From: Sphingomonas sp. Leaf67
GTDB taxonomy: Bacteria > Pseudomonadota > Alphaproteobacteria > Sphingomonadales > Sphingomonadaceae
DNA length: 64,000 nucleotides
Direction of reading: 5' to 3'
Assembly (NCBI RefSeq): GCF_001421965.1
Contig: NZ_LMLP01000024.1
Coordinates: 62,001 to 126,000, forward strand
Part shown: positions 7,794-16,407 of the stretch, one piece after another
How positions within the stretch are numbered: the first letter of the stretch is position 1
How the letters are laid out: every line of letters begins with the position of its first letter
Made by a program: the position numbers and the translations under genes
Notes under the pieces: model-generated
Databases searched by the model: none
Told to the model about the DNA's origin: nothing
What the model saw: only the letters and a program-made list of their open reading frames with translations

Positions 7794-10061
7794 ATGGGTG
7801 CAGCGTTGACGGAACCGGCTCGGGCCTCATCGATCCCCGCGCGGTGGTTCCCGGCGATCGAGGGTGCGGTCCTGCTCCTTGCGATCGCGGTCGGCATCGG
7901 CAGCTATTTCCTGTTCGACGGCAGTCAGGCGGCACGGGGACGACTGCCATCGCCGTCGCTGATGGCGGTGGTGCTGGTCGCCAACCTGATCCCGGCGATG
8001 GCGCTGCTCGTGCTGATGGGCCGCCGCATTGCCAAGCGCCGCGCAGCCAGATCGGAGATTGGCGGCACCGGCACGTTGCATGTGCGTCTGGTTGCGCTGT
8101 TCTCGATCCTCGCCAGCGTACCGATGCTGCTGGTCACGGTCGTCGCGTCGTTCCTGTTTCAGTATGGCGTCGAATTCTGGTCGTCGACGCGCGCTCGCGG
8201 CATTTTTGAGAATGCGCAGGCGCTCGCCCAGTCGTCGTACAACGAATTCCTCGATGGGGTCGACAGCCAGAACGTTGCCGTGGCTTCGGACGTCCGGCGG
8301 ATGCTGTTGAACAATCGCTACTCGATGGAAAGCGACGAATTTCGCCTGTTGTACCAGCAAAGTATGTTCATCCGTTCGCTCAGCGATTCGGTGGTGTTCG
8401 ATATTCCGGCGGATGGGCGCCCGAGATCGCTGGCGTCGGCCTCCATCTACGAGGGCCCGTTGCGCTGGAGCATCGATCCGAAATCGATCACAGCATTACG
8501 ATCAGGGCGTAAAAGCTATGTCAGCGTTCGAGACGGGCAGGTCCAGTCCGTGACGCGCGTCCCCGACACGCCGTATTTCGTTTATTCCGCGCGCGACATC
8601 GACTTTGCCAAGTTGCAGGATCGCCTGAACCGCACACGTGCGATCCTGTCGGACTATGACGCACTCTTGAACCGATCACGCAGCGTCCAGCTAAGACTGA
8701 ACATCGCGCTGTTCATCGTATCGCTGCTGATCGTTGGCCTCGCCGTGTTCGTGGCGCTCGCGGTTGCCGATCGTCTGGTCCGGCCCGTGGGCGCGCTCGT
8801 CGGGGCCGCACGGCGCATCGCCGATGGCGATCTATCGGCCCGCGTCCCCGAACCGACCCATACCCGCGTCAAGGACGAGATCGGCACCCTCGCCAGCGCG
8901 TTCAACAGCATGACCGAGCGGTTGCAGGAACAGACCGGCGAACTGGTTGCCGCGAACGCCCAGATCGACAGCCGCCGTGCCCTGATCGAGGCGGTGATGT
9001 CAGGCGTCAGCGCGGGCGTGGTATCGGTCGGTTCCGACCGGATCATCCGCCTCGCCAACAGTTCGGCGACCGCGCTGCTCAAGACCGGCACGATGCCGCT
9101 CGTCGGCCGTCCGCTCGCCGAAGTGGCACCCGAACTCGACCCCCTGCTCGGCAGCGATACGCAGGACGCGATCATCCAGCTTGCCGCCGGCGGTGAGGCC
9201 AAGACGCTGGCGGTGCGCATCACCCGCGACGATGGCCAGCACATCCTGACCTTCGACGACATTACCCAGCAATTGCTCGATCAGCGCCGTGCGGCATGGT
9301 CCGACGTCGCCCGCCGCATCGCGCACGAAATCAAGAACCCGCTGACCCCGATCCAGCTCGCCGCCGAGCGGCTGCAACGCCGCTATGGCAGCAAGCTGCA
9401 GGAGGACGACGGCACCTTCGCGCGGTTGACCGAAACGATCGTGCGGCAGGTCGGTGACCTGCGCCGCATGGTAGATGAATTCTCGTCCTTCGCGCGGATG
9501 CCCAAACCGGTATTCCGGCACGAGTCCCTCGCCGAGCTGGCGAGGCAAAGCCTGTTCCTGCACGAAGTCGCCCATCCCGATATCGATTTCGTCCTCGAAG
9601 CCGCCGGCCCCGCGCCGCTGGTCTGCGACCGCCGGCAGCTGGGGCAAGCGCTCACCAACATCGTCAAGAATGCGACCGAAGCCGTTGCAGCCCGCCCGGA
9701 AACGGCCGAACGCGGCCGCATCGAAATCGACGTTCGCTACGATGCGCAGGGGCGGATGCATATCGACACCAGCGACAACGGTATCGGCCTGCCGGTCGAG
9801 CGGGACCGTATCGCCGAACCCTATATGACGACGCGCAAGGGCGGCACGGGCCTCGGCCTCGCCATCGTGCGCAAGATCGTGGAGGAACATTTCGGAACCA
9901 TATCGTTCGCCGACCGTCCCGGAGGAGGGACGATCGTATCGATCATATTCGACCCATCGGTTCTTGCCGCTCTCGCCGGTACCGGATCGACGGAAGATGA
10001 TGCCCCACAGGAGGTTATGACGCGCCATCCCATGCTTACCCGGACCGGAACGCCCGCATGA
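7794..10061 (+). CDS. ntrY: membrane sensor kinase NtrY
   Basis: Sensor of the NtrYX pair, which in alphaproteobacteria affects nitrogen metabolism, respiration and envelope functions; the signal is not settled. The 755-residue protein has membrane helices near residues 22-42, 55-75 and 95-120, a periplasmic or extracytoplasmic domain of about 170 residues, a further helix at about 300-325 (LNIALFIVSLLIVGLAVFVAL), a HAMP region, a PAS region (about 395-480), His511 in AHEIKNPLTPIQLAAERL and a GHKL ATPase domain with GTGLGLAIVRKIV. It starts 67 bases after ntrC, the largest gap in the cluster, so it could have its own promoter. The stop overlaps ntrX by four bases. Confidence 0.94.
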   Translation: MGAALTEPARASSIPARWFPAIEGAVLLLAIAVGIGSYFLFDGSQAARGRLPSPSLMAVVLVANLIPAMALLVLMGRRIAKRRAARSEIGGTGTLHVRLVALFSILASVPMLLVTVVASFLFQYGVEFWSSTRARGIFENAQALAQSSYNEFLDGVDSQNVAVASDVRRMLLNNRYSMESDEFRLLYQQSMFIRSLSDSVVFDIPADGRPRSLASASIYEGPLRWSIDPKSITALRSGRKSYVSVRDGQVQSVTRVPDTPYFVYSARDIDFAKLQDRLNRTRAILSDYDALLNRSRSVQLRLNIALFIVSLLIVGLAVFVALAVADRLVRPVGALVGAARRIADGDLSARVPEPTHTRVKDEIGTLASAFNSMTERLQEQTGELVAANAQIDSRRALIEAVMSGVSAGVVSVGSDRIIRLANSSATALLKTGTMPLVGRPLAEVAPELDPLLGSDTQDAIIQLAAGGEAKTLAVRITRDDGQHILTFDDITQQLLDQRRAAWSDVARRIAHEIKNPLTPIQLAAERLQRRYGSKLQEDDGTFARLTETIVRQVGDLRRMVDEFSSFARMPKPVFRHESLAELARQSLFLHEVAHPDIDFVLEAAGPAPLVCDRRQLGQALTNIVKNATEAVAARPETAERGRIEIDVRYDAQGRMHIDTSDNGIGLPVERDRIAEPYMTTRKGGTGLGLAIVRKIVEEHFGTISFADRPGGGTIVSIIFDPSVLAALAGTGSTEDDAPQEVMTRHPMLTRTGTPA

Positions 10062-11440
10062 AGCTCGACATTCTCGTCGTCGACGACGAAACCGACATCC
10101 GCGAACTGGTCGCCGGCGTCCTTGAGGACGAAGGCTATGACACGCGCGGTGCCGCCGACAGCGATGCCGCGCTGGAGGCCGTTGCGCAGCGTCGTCCGTC
10201 GCTGGTCCTGCTCGACGTCTGGCTACAGGGATCGCGGCTTGACGGGCTCGATTTGCTCGACGAACTGAAGGCGCGCGATCCGTCGCTTCCGGTTCTGGTC
10301 ATCTCGGGCCATGGCAATATCGATACTGCCGTGGCGGCGATCCGCCGCGGTGCGGTCGACTTCATCGAAAAGCCGTTCGAGGCCGAACGCTTGCTGTTTC
10401 TGGTCCAGCGCGCGACCGAAACCGAACGCTTGCGCCGGGAAGTGGCGTCGCTGCGTGCATCAGTGGGTCGTGAGGATGATCTGACCGGCAGTTCGACCGC
10501 GATCAACAGCGTCCGCGCGACGCTGAAGCGTGTCGCCGGCACCGGCAGCCGGGTCCTCATCACCGGCGGGGCAGGGGTCGGCAAGGAAGTCGCCGCCCGC
10601 CTGCTGCATGGCTGGAGCCAACGCGCCCGTGCACCGTTCGTGATCGTCAGCGCCGCACGGATGACCCCGGAACGGGTCGATGAGGAACTGTTCGGTGTGG
10701 AGGAAGGCGGCAATCTCGTTCGCCCCGGCCTGCTCGAACAGGCGCATGGCGGCACGTTGTTCCTCGACGAAATCGCCGACATGCCAATCGCGACACAGGC
10801 CCGCATCCTGCGCGTTTTGACCGACCAGAGCTTTACGCGGGTCGGCGGTACGCGGGTGGTGAAGGTCGATGTCCGCGTCGTCTCGGCGACCGCGCGGGAT
10901 CTTCAGCAGGAGATCGTCGACGGCACGTTTCGCGAGGACCTGTATTACCGGCTCAACGTCGTACCGGTGCAGATCCCGTCGCTGGCCGAACGGCGCGAGG
11001 ATATCCCGCCGCTGGTGGAACATTTCGTCGCGCATTATGCCAATGAACGTCGCGTATCGACGCCCGAGGTGGCACCCGATGCGATGATCGCGCTGCAAAG
11101 CTATGAATGGCCGGGCAATGTCCGGCAGTTGCGCAACGTCGTCGAGCGTACGGTCATCCTCGCGCCGGGCAATCGTATCGCCCGCATCGATATCGACCTG
11201 CTGCCGCCAGAGGTGCTCGGGTCGGCGGGCGATGGGGCAGGGGGTGCGTCGGCCAGCGCAATCATGGGCTCGCCGCTGCGTGAGGCCCGCGAATCGTTCG
11301 AACGCGAGTATCTCCGTGTCCAGATCCGGCGTTTTTCGGGCAATATTTCGCGGACCGCGACGTTCATCGGCATGGAACGCTCGGCATTGCACCGCAAACT
11401 CAAACTGCTGGGGATTACCGAGACGCGCGGCGACGAATAG
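10058..11440 (+). CDS. ntrX: response regulator NtrX, without the GAFTGA loop
   Basis: Partner of NtrY. The 460-residue protein has a receiver domain (phospho-acceptor Asp53 in LLDVWLQ), an AAA+ domain (about residues 150-370) and a Fis-type DNA-binding end (ISRTATFIGMERSALHRKLKLLGI). Two departures from NtrC are visible. Walker A reads GGAGVGKE rather than GESGTGKE. After ELFG, where NtrC has HERGAFTGA, NtrX reads VEEGGNLV and is four residues shorter, so the sigma-54 contact loop is missing. From family knowledge this means it is unlikely to activate sigma-54 RNA polymerase and may act as an ordinary activator or repressor. Walker B (LFLDEIADM) is kept. Confidence 0.94.
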   Translation: MKLDILVVDDETDIRELVAGVLEDEGYDTRGAADSDAALEAVAQRRPSLVLLDVWLQGSRLDGLDLLDELKARDPSLPVLVISGHGNIDTAVAAIRRGAVDFIEKPFEAERLLFLVQRATETERLRREVASLRASVGREDDLTGSSTAINSVRATLKRVAGTGSRVLITGGAGVGKEVAARLLHGWSQRARAPFVIVSAARMTPERVDEELFGVEEGGNLVRPGLLEQAHGGTLFLDEIADMPIATQARILRVLTDQSFTRVGGTRVVKVDVRVVSATARDLQQEIVDGTFREDLYYRLNVVPVQIPSLAERREDIPPLVEHFVAHYANERRVSTPEVAPDAMIALQSYEWPGNVRQLRNVVERTVILAPGNRIARIDIDLLPPEVLGSAGDGAGGASASAIMGSPLREARESFEREYLRVQIRRFSGNISRTATFIGMERSALHRKLKLLGITETRGDE

Positions 11441-11488
11441 CCGGAAGGTCCCATTGCGGGCACCGGCCAAGCGACCTAGATTGCAGAT

Positions 11489-11551
11489 CCGTGCCACTGG
11501 GGCACGGCAACCGGGTGCCGGTCAAAGACACTCACGCGGGAAATTTCCCGC
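11489..11551 (+). promoter_or_regulatory. structured leader of hfq (three stem-loops)
   Basis: The 129-base gap between ntrX and hfq holds three inverted repeats in a row: CCGTGCC/GGCACGG with a five-base loop at 11489-11507, ACCGG/CCGGT with a three-base loop near 11510-11522, and the perfect 16-base palindrome GCGGGAAATTTCCCGC at 11536-11551. The last ends 18 bases before the hfq ATG, just upstream of the likely ribosome binding site AAGGGC. No T-run follows any of them, so they do not look like intrinsic terminators. A regulatory leader, for example for Hfq autoregulation, is an inference. Confidence 0.5.
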
Positions 11552-11569
11552 CAAAAACAAGGGCAAACC

Positions 11570-12064
11570 ATGGCCGATAGGCACGGGTCGCTACAGGACC
11601 TGTTTCTCAACTCGCTCCGCCGGTCGAAGACACCGGTCACGATGTTCTTGGTCAAGGGCGTAAAGCTCCAGGGTATCGTGACATGGTTCGACAATTTTTC
11701 GGTGTTGCTGCGCCGCGATGGACAATCGCAACTGATCTACAAACACGCCATTTCGACGATTATGCCCGCCGGGCCGGCCGACCTGTCGTCCGTGATCGAG
11801 GCGGCGGCCGAGCATTCGACGAAGAACGCGCCGCTACAGGAAATCTTTCTGAACGCTGTGCGCAAGGCGCAGGAAAACGTCACCATGTTCCTTGTGAACG
11901 GCGTGATGTTGCAAGGTCAGATCGCTGCATTCGACCTGTTCTGCATGCTGCTGCAGCGTGAGGGCATGTCGCAATTGGTATACAAGCACGCCGTTTCGAC
12001 GATTCAGCCGGCCAATCCGCTGAACCTTGCGGAGGAACAGGCATCGGGAGCGGACGAAGTTTGA
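11570..12064 (+). CDS. hfq: RNA chaperone Hfq with two fused Hfq domains
   Basis: Hfq binds small RNAs and mRNAs and promotes their pairing. Usual Hfq is a homohexamer of 75-100 residue subunits; this product is 164 residues and contains two complete Sm-like domains. Domain 1 (about residues 6-69) carries SLQDLFLNSLRRSK, FLVKGVKLQG, FDNF and the Sm2 signature YKHAISTIMP. Domain 2 (about 88-152) carries PLQEIFLNAVRKAQ, FLVNGVMLQG, FDLF and YKHAVSTIQP. The linker is about 18 residues and the acidic tail is short. The rim patch differs: RRSK in domain 1 against RKAQEN in domain 2. Three copies could form a pseudo-hexamer of alternating domains (inference). I recall tandem Hfq being reported in related sphingomonads but cannot check it here. 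Confidence 0.95.
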   Translation: MADRHGSLQDLFLNSLRRSKTPVTMFLVKGVKLQGIVTWFDNFSVLLRRDGQSQLIYKHAISTIMPAGPADLSSVIEAAAEHSTKNAPLQEIFLNAVRKAQENVTMFLVNGVMLQGQIAAFDLFCMLLQREGMSQLVYKHAVSTIQPANPLNLAEEQASGADEV

Positions 12065-13347
12065 GCACTGGTTTCGATCGCGACGCGCAGGAATTCACGC
12101 GCGGCGCAGCGGCAATGGTCGTCCTGCCCGATATGGGCGGATCGGCGCGCGACGCCGATGCCCGATTGGAGGAAACCGCCGGGCTGGCGCTGGCGATCGG
12201 CGTGGACGTCCGCCACCGCGTACCCTTCCGCGTCCGTGCGCCGAAGCCGGCGACGTTGCTCGGCAGCGGGCAGGTCGATCAGCTGGCGGCCATCGTCCGG
12301 GACGACGATATCCAGTTGGCGGTGTTCGATGCGGCGCTGACGCCGGTGCAGCAGCGCAATCTCGAAACCGCGCTGGCCTGCAAGGTGATCGATCGCACCG
12401 GCTTGATCCTCGAAATCTTCGGCGAACGCGCCCGTACTGCCGAGGGGCGGTTGCAGGTCGAACTGGCCCATCTCGATTATCAGGCCGGTCGACTGGTCCG
12501 GAGCTGGACCCACCTTGAACGGCAACGCGGCGGCTTCGGCTTTCTCGGTGGTCCGGGTGAGACCCAGATCGAGGCCGACCGTCGCCTGATCCGCGATCGG
12601 ATGGCGCGGCTGCGGCGCGAGCTGGAGGGCGTATCGCGGACCCGGACGCTCCATCGCGACCGCCGTCAGCGCGCGCCATGGCCGGTGGTTGCGTTGGTCG
12701 GCTATACCAATGCGGGCAAATCGACGCTGTTCAACCGGCTGACCGGTGCCGATGTCATGGCCGAAAACCTGCTGTTCGCGACGCTGGACCCGACGCTGCG
12801 CCAGGTATCGCTGCCGGGTGTGGACAAGGCGATTCTGTCCGATACCGTGGGGTTCGTGTCCGACCTGCCCACGCAATTGGTCGCCGCGTTCAAGGCGACG
12901 CTGGAGGAGGTCGTGTCGGCCGACCTGCTCGTCCACGTCCGCGACGTTGCACATCCCGATACCGAAGCACAAGCCGCCGACGTCGAAGCCGTCCTCGCCG
13001 AAATCGGCGTGGATGAAACAACGCCGCGGATCGAAGCATGGAACAAGCTCGACCTGTTGCGCGAGGAAGATCAAACCGAACTGCTCGGCGAAGCGGCTCA
13101 TCGTGACGATGTCGTCGCGCTGTCGGCGCTGACCGGGGAGGGGGTCGATCGTCTCGTTCGTACCGTCGGGGATCGGTTGACGCAGGGTCATCGCCGCTAC
13201 CGGATCGCGCTAGCACCGGAGGACGGCGCAAGTGCTGCGTGGCTACATGCGCATGGCGAGGTTACCGACCACTGGATCGACGAAGGCCGCGCCTTGTACG
13301 ATGTCCGCATGTCGCCAGCCGATTACGATCGGTTCCTGACGCGTTGA
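12061..13347 (+). CDS. hflX: ribosome-splitting GTPase HflX
   Basis: GTPase that binds the 50S subunit and splits stalled or heat-damaged ribosomes. The N-terminal HflX domain contains the glycine-rich RGGFGFLGGPGETQIEADRR helix linker; the G domain has G1 GYTNAGKST near residue 216, G3 DTVGF and G4 NKLD. Length 428 residues is normal. The start appears to be TTG 12061, inside the hfq stop (TTGA overlap), giving MSTGFDRD; the next ATG (12115) would cut conserved N-terminal sequence. The overlap makes expression dependent on hfq translation, preserving the widely seen hfq-hflX pairing. Confidence 0.94.
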   Translation: MSTGFDRDAQEFTRGAAAMVVLPDMGGSARDADARLEETAGLALAIGVDVRHRVPFRVRAPKPATLLGSGQVDQLAAIVRDDDIQLAVFDAALTPVQQRNLETALACKVIDRTGLILEIFGERARTAEGRLQVELAHLDYQAGRLVRSWTHLERQRGGFGFLGGPGETQIEADRRLIRDRMARLRRELEGVSRTRTLHRDRRQRAPWPVVALVGYTNAGKSTLFNRLTGADVMAENLLFATLDPTLRQVSLPGVDKAILSDTVGFVSDLPTQLVAAFKATLEEVVSADLLVHVRDVAHPDTEAQAADVEAVLAEIGVDETTPRIEAWNKLDLLREEDQTELLGEAAHRDDVVALSALTGEGVDRLVRTVGDRLTQGHRRYRIALAPEDGASAAWLHAHGEVTDHWIDEGRALYDVRMSPADYDRFLTR

Positions 13348-13352
13348 TCGCT

Positions 13353-13389
13353 GCCGAGTATCGTTAACTTCGCGTTAGCGTTACTCGGC
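13353..13389. terminator. hairpin between convergent hflX and mazG
   Basis: GCCGAGTA at 13353-13360 pairs with TACTCGGC at 13382-13389, enclosing a partly self-complementary core (CGTTAAC...GTTAGCG). It sits in the 33-base gap between the convergent genes and overlaps the mazG stop codon region. There is no long T-run, so a bidirectional terminator role is likely but not proved. Confidence 0.5.
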
Positions 13390-14226
13390 CGCCTTTGCAC
13401 GTTGCCACGCCGATTCCTGTTCGGCCAGCGTCCGGTCGGCGAAGGTGGCATCTTCAGCTTCCATAGCACTGAATCGGCGCTCGAATTTGCCGTTCGCCGC
13501 ACGTAACGCGGCTTCGGCGTTGACGCCCAGATGCCGGGCCCAGTTGACGACCGAGAATAACAGGTCGCCGACTTCGTCGAACCGCTCGGCGTCGGTCGTC
13601 GCTTGCGTGATCTCGGCAAGTTCTTCGTCGATCTTGTTGCGCGGACCGGTAGCGTCGGGCCAGTCGAAGCCGACGCGGCCAGCACGTTTCTGCAGCTTTT
13701 CCGCCCGCGCCAGTGCGGGCAAGCCCAACGCGACCCCCGCCAAGGCACCGCCTTGCCCCGGCTTCTGGCGGCGTTCGGTGGCCTTGACCTGTTCCCACAG
13801 GTGATGACCGCCAACTTCTGCGTCACCAAATATATGCGGATGACGACGTTCCATCTTATCGCTGATCGCGTCGACGACATTGCTCAGGTCGAAATAACCC
13901 GCTTCCTCGGCGATACGGCTGTGGAACACAATCTGGAGTAGCAGATCGCCCAATTCGTCTTTCAGGTCACCGATATCGCCGCGTTCGATTGCGTCGGCGA
14001 CCTCATAGGCTTCCTCGATGGTATAGGGCGCGATCGTCGCAAACGTCTGTGCGCAATCCCATTCACAGCCACGTTCCGGGTCCCGGAGCTGTGCCATGAT
14101 CGCGACGATCCGCCCGACGGTATCATGTTCCGCAGTGGCCGGCCGAGCGGACGGCTCGCAGTCTGCTGGAGTGATGATGCCGGTACCATGTTCCGACCCA
14201 GGGAGTCCCATAACCGCCTCCATCAA
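13381..14226 (-). CDS. mazG: nucleoside triphosphate pyrophosphohydrolase MazG
   Basis: Hydrolyses nucleoside triphosphates to monophosphates and pyrophosphate, a house-cleaning enzyme. Two MazG domains can be seen: the first with CEWDCAQTFATIAPYTIEEAYEVADAI split by the metal-binding E-x-x-E/D pattern (EEAYEVADA, ELGDLLLQIVFHSR), the second with KIDEELAEI and RFDEVGDLLFSVVNWAR. The product of 281 residues carries about 35 residues before the first conserved block; starts further inside the frame are possible, so the N terminus is uncertain. Convergent with hflX; nothing suggests an operon partner. Confidence 0.92.
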   Translation of the reverse strand: MMEAVMGLPGSEHGTGIITPADCEPSARPATAEHDTVGRIVAIMAQLRDPERGCEWDCAQTFATIAPYTIEEAYEVADAIERGDIGDLKDELGDLLLQIVFHSRIAEEAGYFDLSNVVDAISDKMERRHPHIFGDAEVGGHHLWEQVKATERRQKPGQGGALAGVALGLPALARAEKLQKRAGRVGFDWPDATGPRNKIDEELAEITQATTDAERFDEVGDLLFSVVNWARHLGVNAEAALRAANGKFERRFSAMEAEDATFADRTLAEQESAWQRAKAAE

Positions 14227-14264
14227 TGCATCAAGGCAAATGCGATAATCGACATTATGTAAAA

Positions 14265-14870
14265 TTAGACGTCATTTCCGGTATCGAGGACCAACGTTCC
14301 GCCCTCAACGCGCCAACTTCGTAACCTTGACAGGAAGTTCATGCCGATGACGTCGAAATTGCCGAATGCCGGCGACACCACGATCGGCAGGTCACGGGTT
14401 TCCAGCGATCCGATCCGCACCGTTTCGATCCGTCCGCGCGCCGCCTCGACCATTCCGTTCGCGGTCGTGATCACCACCGGCGGCACCCGTCGCGGCGTGA
14501 CGCCGATCGCCTTGGCGGTCGCTTCCGAGATCGCCGTCGTCGTCGCACCGCTATCGATCAGCATCCGCCGCTCAACGCCGTTCAACCGCGCCGTTGCGTA
14601 AAAATGTCCGTCGGGCGACTGACGGATACGAACCGTGTCACCCTCGACCATCTGCTCGGCCAGACCAAGCCTTTCGCCTAGACCCGCTGCGACTTCCGTC
14701 AATCGGGCGCGGTTGCTAAAAGCTACAAACAGAACCCCGGCAATGATTGCCCACCCGACAACGGAGCGTATTACCGCCCGGGCTGGCGGACGCCGCACCA
14801 GCAGCGACGACAATGGCAGCGTAAGCGCCAGCAATCCCAGCAGGACATAGACGCCGCGATCATCGCTCAC
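14265..14870 (-). CDS. retropepsin-like aspartic protease, membrane-anchored
   Basis: A single-domain clan AA aspartic protease of the TIGR02281 type. Two hydrophobic segments occupy about residues 5-23 and 33-51, anchoring it in the inner membrane, and the protease domain follows with the catalytic aspartate in MLIDSGATTTAIS at about residue 108. One such motif per chain implies a homodimer, as in retroviral proteases. The substrate is unknown. It is the last gene of the metG-tatD-MBL operon and overlaps the MBL gene stop by four bases (ATGA). Total length 201 residues. Confidence 0.85.
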   Translation of the reverse strand: MSDDRGVYVLLGLLALTLPLSSLLVRRPPARAVIRSVVGWAIIAGVLFVAFSNRARLTEVAAGLGERLGLAEQMVEGDTVRIRQSPDGHFYATARLNGVERRMLIDSGATTTAISEATAKAIGVTPRRVPPVVITTANGMVEAARGRIETVRIGSLETRDLPIVVSPAFGNFDVIGMNFLSRLRSWRVEGGTLVLDTGNDV

Positions 14871-15631
14871 AGCGTCAGTTCCAGCCCGTCAAACCCCGGC
14901 TCGACCCCGTCCGGCAGTGTCGAGCACAATGTGGCATAATCCATCGAATGATCCATATGGATCAGTACCGTGCGCCCGGCCTGGCATGTCTTCGCGAACG
15001 CCAGAGCTTCGTCGAGGGACGGATGGGTCGGATGCGGCGCAACCCGCAACGCATCCACCACGAGAATGTCGACGCCGCGATACAGTTCTATCATTTCGGG
15101 CGTTACCGTGCTGAAATCCGTCGCATAGCCGATCGATCTGCCCTCGGTCTCGAACCGCAGCCCGGCCGAAAAAATCGAACCATGCGGCTGATCGGTACAG
15201 TTTACCGCGATCGGACCGACGGCCATTCGGTCGGGCAGAACATCGGCCGCGACGGTCGCACGGTAGCCCTGTCGCCCGGCAAAGACATAATCGAACCGCG
15301 ACTTCAGGCTGGCCAGCGTGTCCGCTCGGGCAAAGCCGCGTACCGTCGATCCCTGATTGTGGAACAGTTGCCGCAGATCGTCGATGCCGTGACAGTGATC
15401 GGCATGGTCATGGGTCCACAGCACTGCGTCGATGGTCGCGACGTCCGCCGCGAGCAGTTGCTCGCGCATATCCGGGCCGGTGTCGATCAGAATGCGCGTA
15501 CCGCCATGCTCAATCAACGCGGACACACGGGTACGGCGATTGCGCGGTTCATTCGGGTCGCAAACGCCCCAGTCGTTGCCGATCCGCGGCACACCCGACG
15601 ACGTACCGGAGCCGAGAATGCGGATTTTCAC
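14867..15631 (-). CDS. MBL-fold metallo-hydrolase (PhnP-like phosphodiesterase family)
   Basis: Metallo-beta-lactamase fold protein of 254 residues. The metal-binding motif HDHADH is in LWTHDHADHCHGIDD near residue 74; the N terminus MKIRILGSGTSSGVPRIGNDWGVC and the C-terminal LIHMDHSMD are typical of the PhnP / lipoate-associated branch. PhnP opens cyclic phosphodiesters, but this branch includes proteins with no known substrate and no phn genes are nearby, so the reaction is left open. ATGA overlaps on both sides tie it to tatD upstream and the aspartic protease downstream. Confidence 0.87.
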   Translation of the reverse strand: MKIRILGSGTSSGVPRIGNDWGVCDPNEPRNRRTRVSALIEHGGTRILIDTGPDMREQLLAADVATIDAVLWTHDHADHCHGIDDLRQLFHNQGSTVRGFARADTLASLKSRFDYVFAGRQGYRATVAADVLPDRMAVGPIAVNCTDQPHGSIFSAGLRFETEGRSIGYATDFSTVTPEMIELYRGVDILVVDALRVAPHPTHPSLDEALAFAKTCQAGRTVLIHMDHSMDYATLCSTLPDGVEPGFDGLELTL

Positions 15632-16407
15632 GCGAGCGTCTTCGCGAACAGCGTATGAAAATTAGCTCGCGTTGCGTCGGCTAACGCTTCCGGGTCCTCG
15701 CCACGCAGCTGCGCGAGGAAGCGGCAAGTGTCGGCGACGAATGCAGGCTCACCCTGTTTTCCACGGTGTGGGACGGGCGCCAGAAACGGCGCGTCGGTTT
15801 CAATGAGCAGCCGGTCCTGTGGTAAGTCTTTGGCGACTGCTTGCAACACCTGTGCGCTTTTGAACGTCACGATGCCGGAAATGGAAATGTAGAAACCGAG
15901 ATCGAGCGCGATCCGTGCGAGTTCTGCCGACCCGGTGAAGCAATGCAGAACGCCGGGGAAGGTCCCCTTTCCCAACTCGTCGCGCAGGATCGCTGCGGTA
16001 TCGTCTTCGGCGTCGCGGGTATGCACCACGATCGGCAAGCCCGTTTCGCGACATGCGGCAAGGTGCGACCGAAAACTGACCTGCTGCGCACCGCGATCGC
16101 TATGGTCGTAATAGTAATCGAGTCCGCTCTCGCCGATGCCGACGACCCGCGGGTGCATGGCCGCCGTGACCAGTCGCGCCGTGTCGACATGTGGGTGCTG
16201 GTCGGCTTCGTGCGGATGGATGCCGACCGTCGCCCAGACGTCTGGTTCGCGCTCGGCGGTGGCAATCACCGCGTCCCATTCGCTTTCGCGGGTCGAGATG
16301 TTCAGCATCGCCACGACGCCGGTGCTGCGGGCGCGGGTCAAGACGTCGCCTTGAACCTCGGCAACGCCCTTATAGTTCAGGTGGCAATGGCTGTCGGCCA
16401 GTTTCAT
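15628..16407 (-). CDS. tatD: TatD-family metal-dependent deoxyribonuclease
   Basis: TIM-barrel hydrolase; TatD proteins have 3'-5' exonuclease activity on DNA and are linked to repair of oxidised DNA. It starts MKLADSHCHLN with the metal-binding HxH, and keeps GESGLDYYY (metal Glu), the mid-chain histidines of VVHTRDAEDD and LHCFTG, and ETDAPFLAP near the end. Length 259 residues is standard. It follows metG with a four-base overlap, an arrangement (metG-tatD-MBL) common in alphaproteobacteria. Confidence 0.94.
   Translation of the reverse strand: MKLADSHCHLNYKGVAEVQGDVLTRARSTGVVAMLNISTRESEWDAVIATAEREPDVWATVGIHPHEADQHPHVDTARLVTAAMHPRVVGIGESGLDYYYDHSDRGAQQVSFRSHLAACRETGLPIVVHTRDAEDDTAAILRDELGKGTFPGVLHCFTGSAELARIALDLGFYISISGIVTFKSAQVLQAVAKDLPQDRLLIETDAPFLAPVPHRGKQGEPAFVADTCRFLAQLRGEDPEALADATRANFHTLFAKTLA

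Noticed and set aside
11441..11569. Hairpins before hfq as an intrinsic terminator of the ntr operon
   Set aside because: None is followed by a run of T, and the last lies too close to the hfq start to end transcription before it.
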